64,000 nt of DNA. It comes from Diadema setosum (Eukaryota; Echinodermata; Echinoidea; Diadematoida; Diadematidae). Both the position numbers and the translations under genes were made by a program. The notes under the pieces were generated by a model. It did no database searches. It was not told where the DNA came from and saw only the letters and a program-made list of their open reading frames with translations. The stretch is taken from contig CM067075.1 of NCBI GenBank assembly GCA_033980235.1, forward strand, positions 3,814,348 through 3,878,347, given 5' to 3'. Shown in pieces: positions 61,036-64,000 of this stretch; within the stretch, counting starts at the first letter, position 1; every line of letters starts with the position of its first letter.

Positions 61036-61098
61036 AATTTGCAAAGGCGCCCACGGCCCTTACTTACCGAATTCCTGAATCAGCCCCTGTCAAAGTGT
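61036..61098. mobile_element. Solo end of a GGCGGATCC-family element
   Basis: GCAAAGGCGCCCACGG, then CCGAATTCCTGAATCAGCCC and CTG, parallels the right part of 18448-18741 (GGAATTCC, GGCGCCTTTGC) and 39877-40037 (AGAATTCCTGGATCCGCC). Confidence 0.5.
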
Positions 61099-61129
61099 TA
61101 AAAAAAAAGAAGAAAAAAAAAATCATAAA

Positions 61130-61400
61130 CGCCCACTAATGTAGAAATACGTCAACCAGAAATGTAGAAATGTAGAAATTTTCTACGTTTGTGGTTGATG
61201 TATGATTTTTTTACTACATTAGTGGACGTTTTTTACATTTTGTGGGCGCTATTCACTTTTACATTTGTGGTTGAAATTTCTAAATTTGTGGGCGATGTTT
61301 TCCACATTTTGGGTGATTCTTACATTTGTGGGCGATGTATTTTTACATTTGTGGGTGTTTTTACATTATAGTGGGCGTTTTTACATTGGGTTCAACAGCT
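61130..61400. repeat. TTTTTACATTTGTGGGCG degenerate minisatellite
   Basis: About eight loosely spaced copies (period 25-35 bp) of a TTTACATTTGTGGGCG(A/T)T unit follow an inverted pair AAACGCCCACTAATGTAG and CTACATTAGTGGACGTTTT. Confidence 0.75.
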
Positions 61401-61519
61401 CCCCCCCCCCCCCCACCATTTTTGAAAACGCTCCGCCGGTCCTGTCATGAAGAACCATTTCACTGGCCGGAGACTTAATTTCCCTATACCTAGCAAATTA
61501 CTGAGTGGATTCCTGCTTA

Positions 61520-61760
61520 CGGAAGTGAAACCCAAACATGTGGATTGATTGAATGCAGGCCTACATCAAAAGATCGGACGATACGTTCAAAATTTAGGTA
61601 GGCCTATTGCATTTTTGACATTTTGGTGATGAGACCGCAGGATCAGAAAACTGCTACAGATGATGACGTCATGTATAATGCACTACGTGTTATAGGAAAA
61701 CGTCCACAAAAGCGCTTATTGTTATCATTCATGCGTTCATGGGAAAAGAAAAAAGGACAA
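61520..61760. repeat. Dispersed repeat family (GATGACGTCATG type), copy 3
   Basis: AAGATCGGACGATACGTTC, ACATTTTGGTGATGAGACC and GATGACGTCATG appear in the same order as at 33590 and 37590. Confidence 0.5.
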
Positions 61761-61884
61761 AACGAGGGGATGTGCAGATTCTTTTATAACATTCCATATG
61801 TGAGTATGTAGGACTAGGCCTATGGTAATTTTCCTGGAGTAAAGTAAATTGGTTTAAATCGCAACTGCTGATCAACAAAATATG

Positions 61885-61955
61885 AAACCAGTGGGACTCG
61901 AACCTGTCACCTATACTGCTTTCTGGGCAGCGACACTATGACCACCAGGCTGTCC
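61885..61955 (-). mobile_element. tRNA-derived SINE head or tRNA pseudogene
   Basis: On the minus strand, TGGTGGTCATAGTGTCGC (A-box-like) precedes GACAGGTTCGAGTCCCACTG (B box) by about 30 bp. Arms do not form a full cloverleaf. Confidence 0.6.
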
Positions 61956-62008
61956 ATTTGGTTGCCGGCAATGACACAATGAACATGGAAGAAATACCCA
62001 GAGAGGTT

Positions 62009-62109
62009 TTTTGTTTGTTTGTTTGTGTGTGTGTGTGTGTGTTTGTTTGTTTGTTTGTTGTTGTTGTTGTTGTTTGTGTTGTGTGTTTTGCTTCCGGAAG
62101 TGGAAGGGG

Positions 62110-62150
<41 letters not shown>
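62009..62150. repeat. GTTT/GT/GTT runs and a 36-bp T-run
   Basis: GTTT repeats, (GT)n and GTT repeats (62009-62085) are followed by T at about 62115-62150. Frames here are artefacts. Confidence 0.95.
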
Positions 62151-62151
<1 letters not shown>

Positions 62152-62202
62152 AAGTGGGCCCCCGGCCCCTTCGCCACTTTTAAAAACTCTACGCCGGCCC
62201 TG

Positions 62203-62347
62203 AAGCTGTTCGTATAAGTTACGAACAACTTACGAGCGACTGCATGGTGATCAGTTCTGATGTGCTACCATAATTTCCATAATTCAGCACAAGAACTGGT
62301 TACCAGTCGCTCGTAAGTTGTTTAAAAACAGCTTCATGAAACACCCC
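62203..62347. mobile_element. Foldback MITE remnant, GAAGCTG...CAGCTTC
   Basis: GAAGCTGTTCGTATAAG and ACAACTTACGAGCGACTG are mirrored by CAGTCGCTCGTAAGTTG and AACAGCTTCATGAAACACCC. The right end extends further (to CACCCC), so the left end is probably cut off by the neighbouring CCGGCG element. Confidence 0.75.
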
Positions 62348-62596
62348 CTGACCCTTCACCTGAACCGTCACCCTTTTGAATAAAACATCTTTAAAAAAAA
62401 AGAAGACATTTTCACTCGTTGAGTCCCATGCATAATGCATTTATAATGTGTTTTGATACATGAAAATAACTTTTTTTTTTTCATTGCAGACGGAAAATGC
62501 CATGCATCGATAGGGGAAGGGGAGGTTAACATTGACCCCTGCCCCAACCATGGCCTTGTATCCCCCTGTGAAAACTGAACATGGAAATTGTTAAAG

Positions 62597-62932
62597 TGGG
62601 TATCTCACAAAGAGGCGAATGTTTGCGAATGTATAGCGATTATTTTGGCCCATGCAGGGTTCGAAAAAAAGTTGCAATCAAATTAAATATCAGTTGCAAT
62701 CAAGATCATAAACAGTTTTTATTGCCACAAACAGTTTTCCGTTTCGCAAATTTGTCGTAGAGAAATTTTGAATATGTTCAAAATATCTTTCCGACCAGAA
62801 AATTGTTTGCAAAAATGAAAACTGTTTGCGAATTTATTGCAACTGTTTACAAATTTGATTGCAAGTGTTTACGAACCCTGACGACGATAAATTCACTACG
62901 TTCCTATCATTCGTCGCTCAGTGAGATACCCC
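62597..62932. mobile_element. 336-bp foldback MITE, GTGGGTATCTCAC ends
   Basis: GTGGGTATCTCAC and the inverted GTGAGATACCCC form the ends. The centre has repeated GTTTGCGAATTTATTGCAAC and GTTTACAAATTTGATTGC words. It abuts the next element at 62936. Confidence 0.8.
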
Positions 62933-62935
62933 AAA

Positions 62936-63541
62936 TAAAGGGGAAATCCAGTCCAAATATAAGTTAGTCTGATAAGAAAGAGTGAAATATTTCGAGTTCA
63001 ATGCTGAATCTAAATCGAAAGACAAATAAAGAAGTTATTTCATTTCAAAGTTTCGCTATTTTTTCAGGAAACAGTTCTTGAATATTCAATATAAATACAT
63101 ATGCAAATGACAAAGTGACCACCCATGTCATTCCCTCACAACTCATTTATACCATAATATAATGTGTCATAAAATTTTGAAATTTTTTAGCTCAAATACT
63201 CATAATAACTGATTGCTATTCTGAAATATTTCACCCACGCAGGAATAACGTCATGTTTCAGACTTTTATGACAGAAACATTGAATTTTCGTCATTATTTT
63301 TACACGATCAATGGAAAATTATGAGGGTATGATAATCATGATTAGCTCACTCATTTGCATACTCCTACCCATTGTACATTTACTGTTTGACATGTTTGGG
63401 AGAAATTATCAAAACTTCAAAATTTCATTACTTCCTCATTTTTCATCCGATTTCAATCAAATTTTTACCGTTGAACTTATAAAATTTTACTCTCTTTTAT
63501 CAGACTAACTTATATTACTTTGCACTGGATTTCCTCTTTAA
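62936..63541. mobile_element. 606-bp foldback MITE, copy 2 of the 12594 family
   Basis: TAAAGGGGAAATCCAGTCC with TTAGTCTGATAAGAAAG at the left is mirrored by TTATCAGACTAACTTATA and TGCACTGGATTTCCTCTTTAA at the right (in two pieces). Length and internal order match 12594-13212. The frame at 63311-63508 inside it is not a gene. Confidence 0.9.
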
Positions 63542-63821
63542 TACTAAGATGTTGTTATATGTGTTGCAAAGCTAATGGTGATTCATCCGCAGGTAAATGG
63601 AATTGATGTACACATGAAAATCCATATTTATTAACACCATTGTGATGAGTAGGCCTACTGTAAACAGTATGTACGAATGTTTCTATGTTTCCTAATACAT
63701 AAACTTATTTGTTAGTGGGGAAAAGAAAAGTTGCGCTTCCGATTATGAAAAATATCAATGCCCCAGTCACACAATGCACTGTATAGCGTCCGGTGTTGCG
63801 TTGAAAAAAAAATATATATAT

Positions 63822-63865
63822 ACTAGCTGCCTCGGCGCGCGCTGCGCGCGCGCCTCGGCAGCTAG
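63822..63865. repeat. CG-rich hairpin CTAGCTGCC...GGCAGCTAG
   Basis: A 42-bp self-complementary block with an almost pure GCGC core directly follows an (AT)n run. A second related GGCGCTACGCGCC hairpin lies at 63869-63881. It resembles the compact CpG-rich style of the 23826 element. Confidence 0.75.
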
Positions 63866-64000
63866 GCTCGGCGCTACGCGCCTCGGCGTCCCTTGTCAAG
63901 AATAGCGAGGTGCCCGCACCTCGTCAGGGGCCCGAATACCGTCACCCCGCTTAAAATTGTTTTAAGCACACTAAACAAAAAAATTATGACCGGGAATGTG

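Overview
The window is animal nuclear DNA. Genes are sparse and carry introns with GT/AG splice sites. The intergenic and intronic space is AT-rich and packed with dinucleotide and trinucleotide microsatellites, long C/G/A/T homopolymers, palindromic miniature transposons and decayed LINE fragments. Gene content (an animal-type core-2 GlcNAc-transferase and a spliced urease accessory protein UreD) and the style of repeats (frequent TAGGCCTA-type words, GGCGGATCC-ended elements, TTAA-ended foldbacks) fit a marine invertebrate deuterostome, most likely an echinoderm. The species is an inference and cannot be fixed from the sequence alone.

Layout. 1-28 kb has no supported protein-coding sequence. 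It holds a 42-bp minisatellite (1.03-1.57 kb), several microsatellites, LINE 3'-end remnants (8.7-9.1, 13.5-13.7, 18.9-19.2 and 21.6-22.9 kb), a perfect 119-bp tandem duplication (12.0-12.3 kb) and many foldback elements. A possible 5' non-coding exon ends with a strong donor at 7329. 28.26-29.8 kb carries an intact single-coding-exon gene on the + strand for a Golgi beta-1,6-N-acetylglucosaminyltransferase of the GCNT (core 2/I-branching) family. 30-42 kb is again repeat-rich without recognisable genes. 42.1-52.0 kb is a complete seven-coding-exon gene on the - strand for urease accessory protein UreD. All six introns keep the reading frame and give a 319-residue product. Its introns host many small transposons, including one nested inside another whose empty site is also present in the gene. 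52.1-64 kb is intergenic, with LINE fragments, a 5'-truncated LINE at 58.2-60.8 kb inserted in an ACGTC-rich repeat, minisatellites and more foldback elements.

How the genes work. The GCNT enzyme would act in the Golgi on mucin-type O-glycans. UreD would act in the cytosol with UreF and UreG to load nickel into apo-urease, so this animal should also encode urease and the other accessory proteins elsewhere. Nothing here suggests the two genes are functionally linked.

The strongest observations are the eukaryotic UreD gene, a relocated cysteine in the GCNT enzyme, the nested transposon with its empty site, a Helitron-like element, a 9-bp-TSD hairpin element, two elements with 5-bp TSDs, and a telomere-like tract inside a mobile element.
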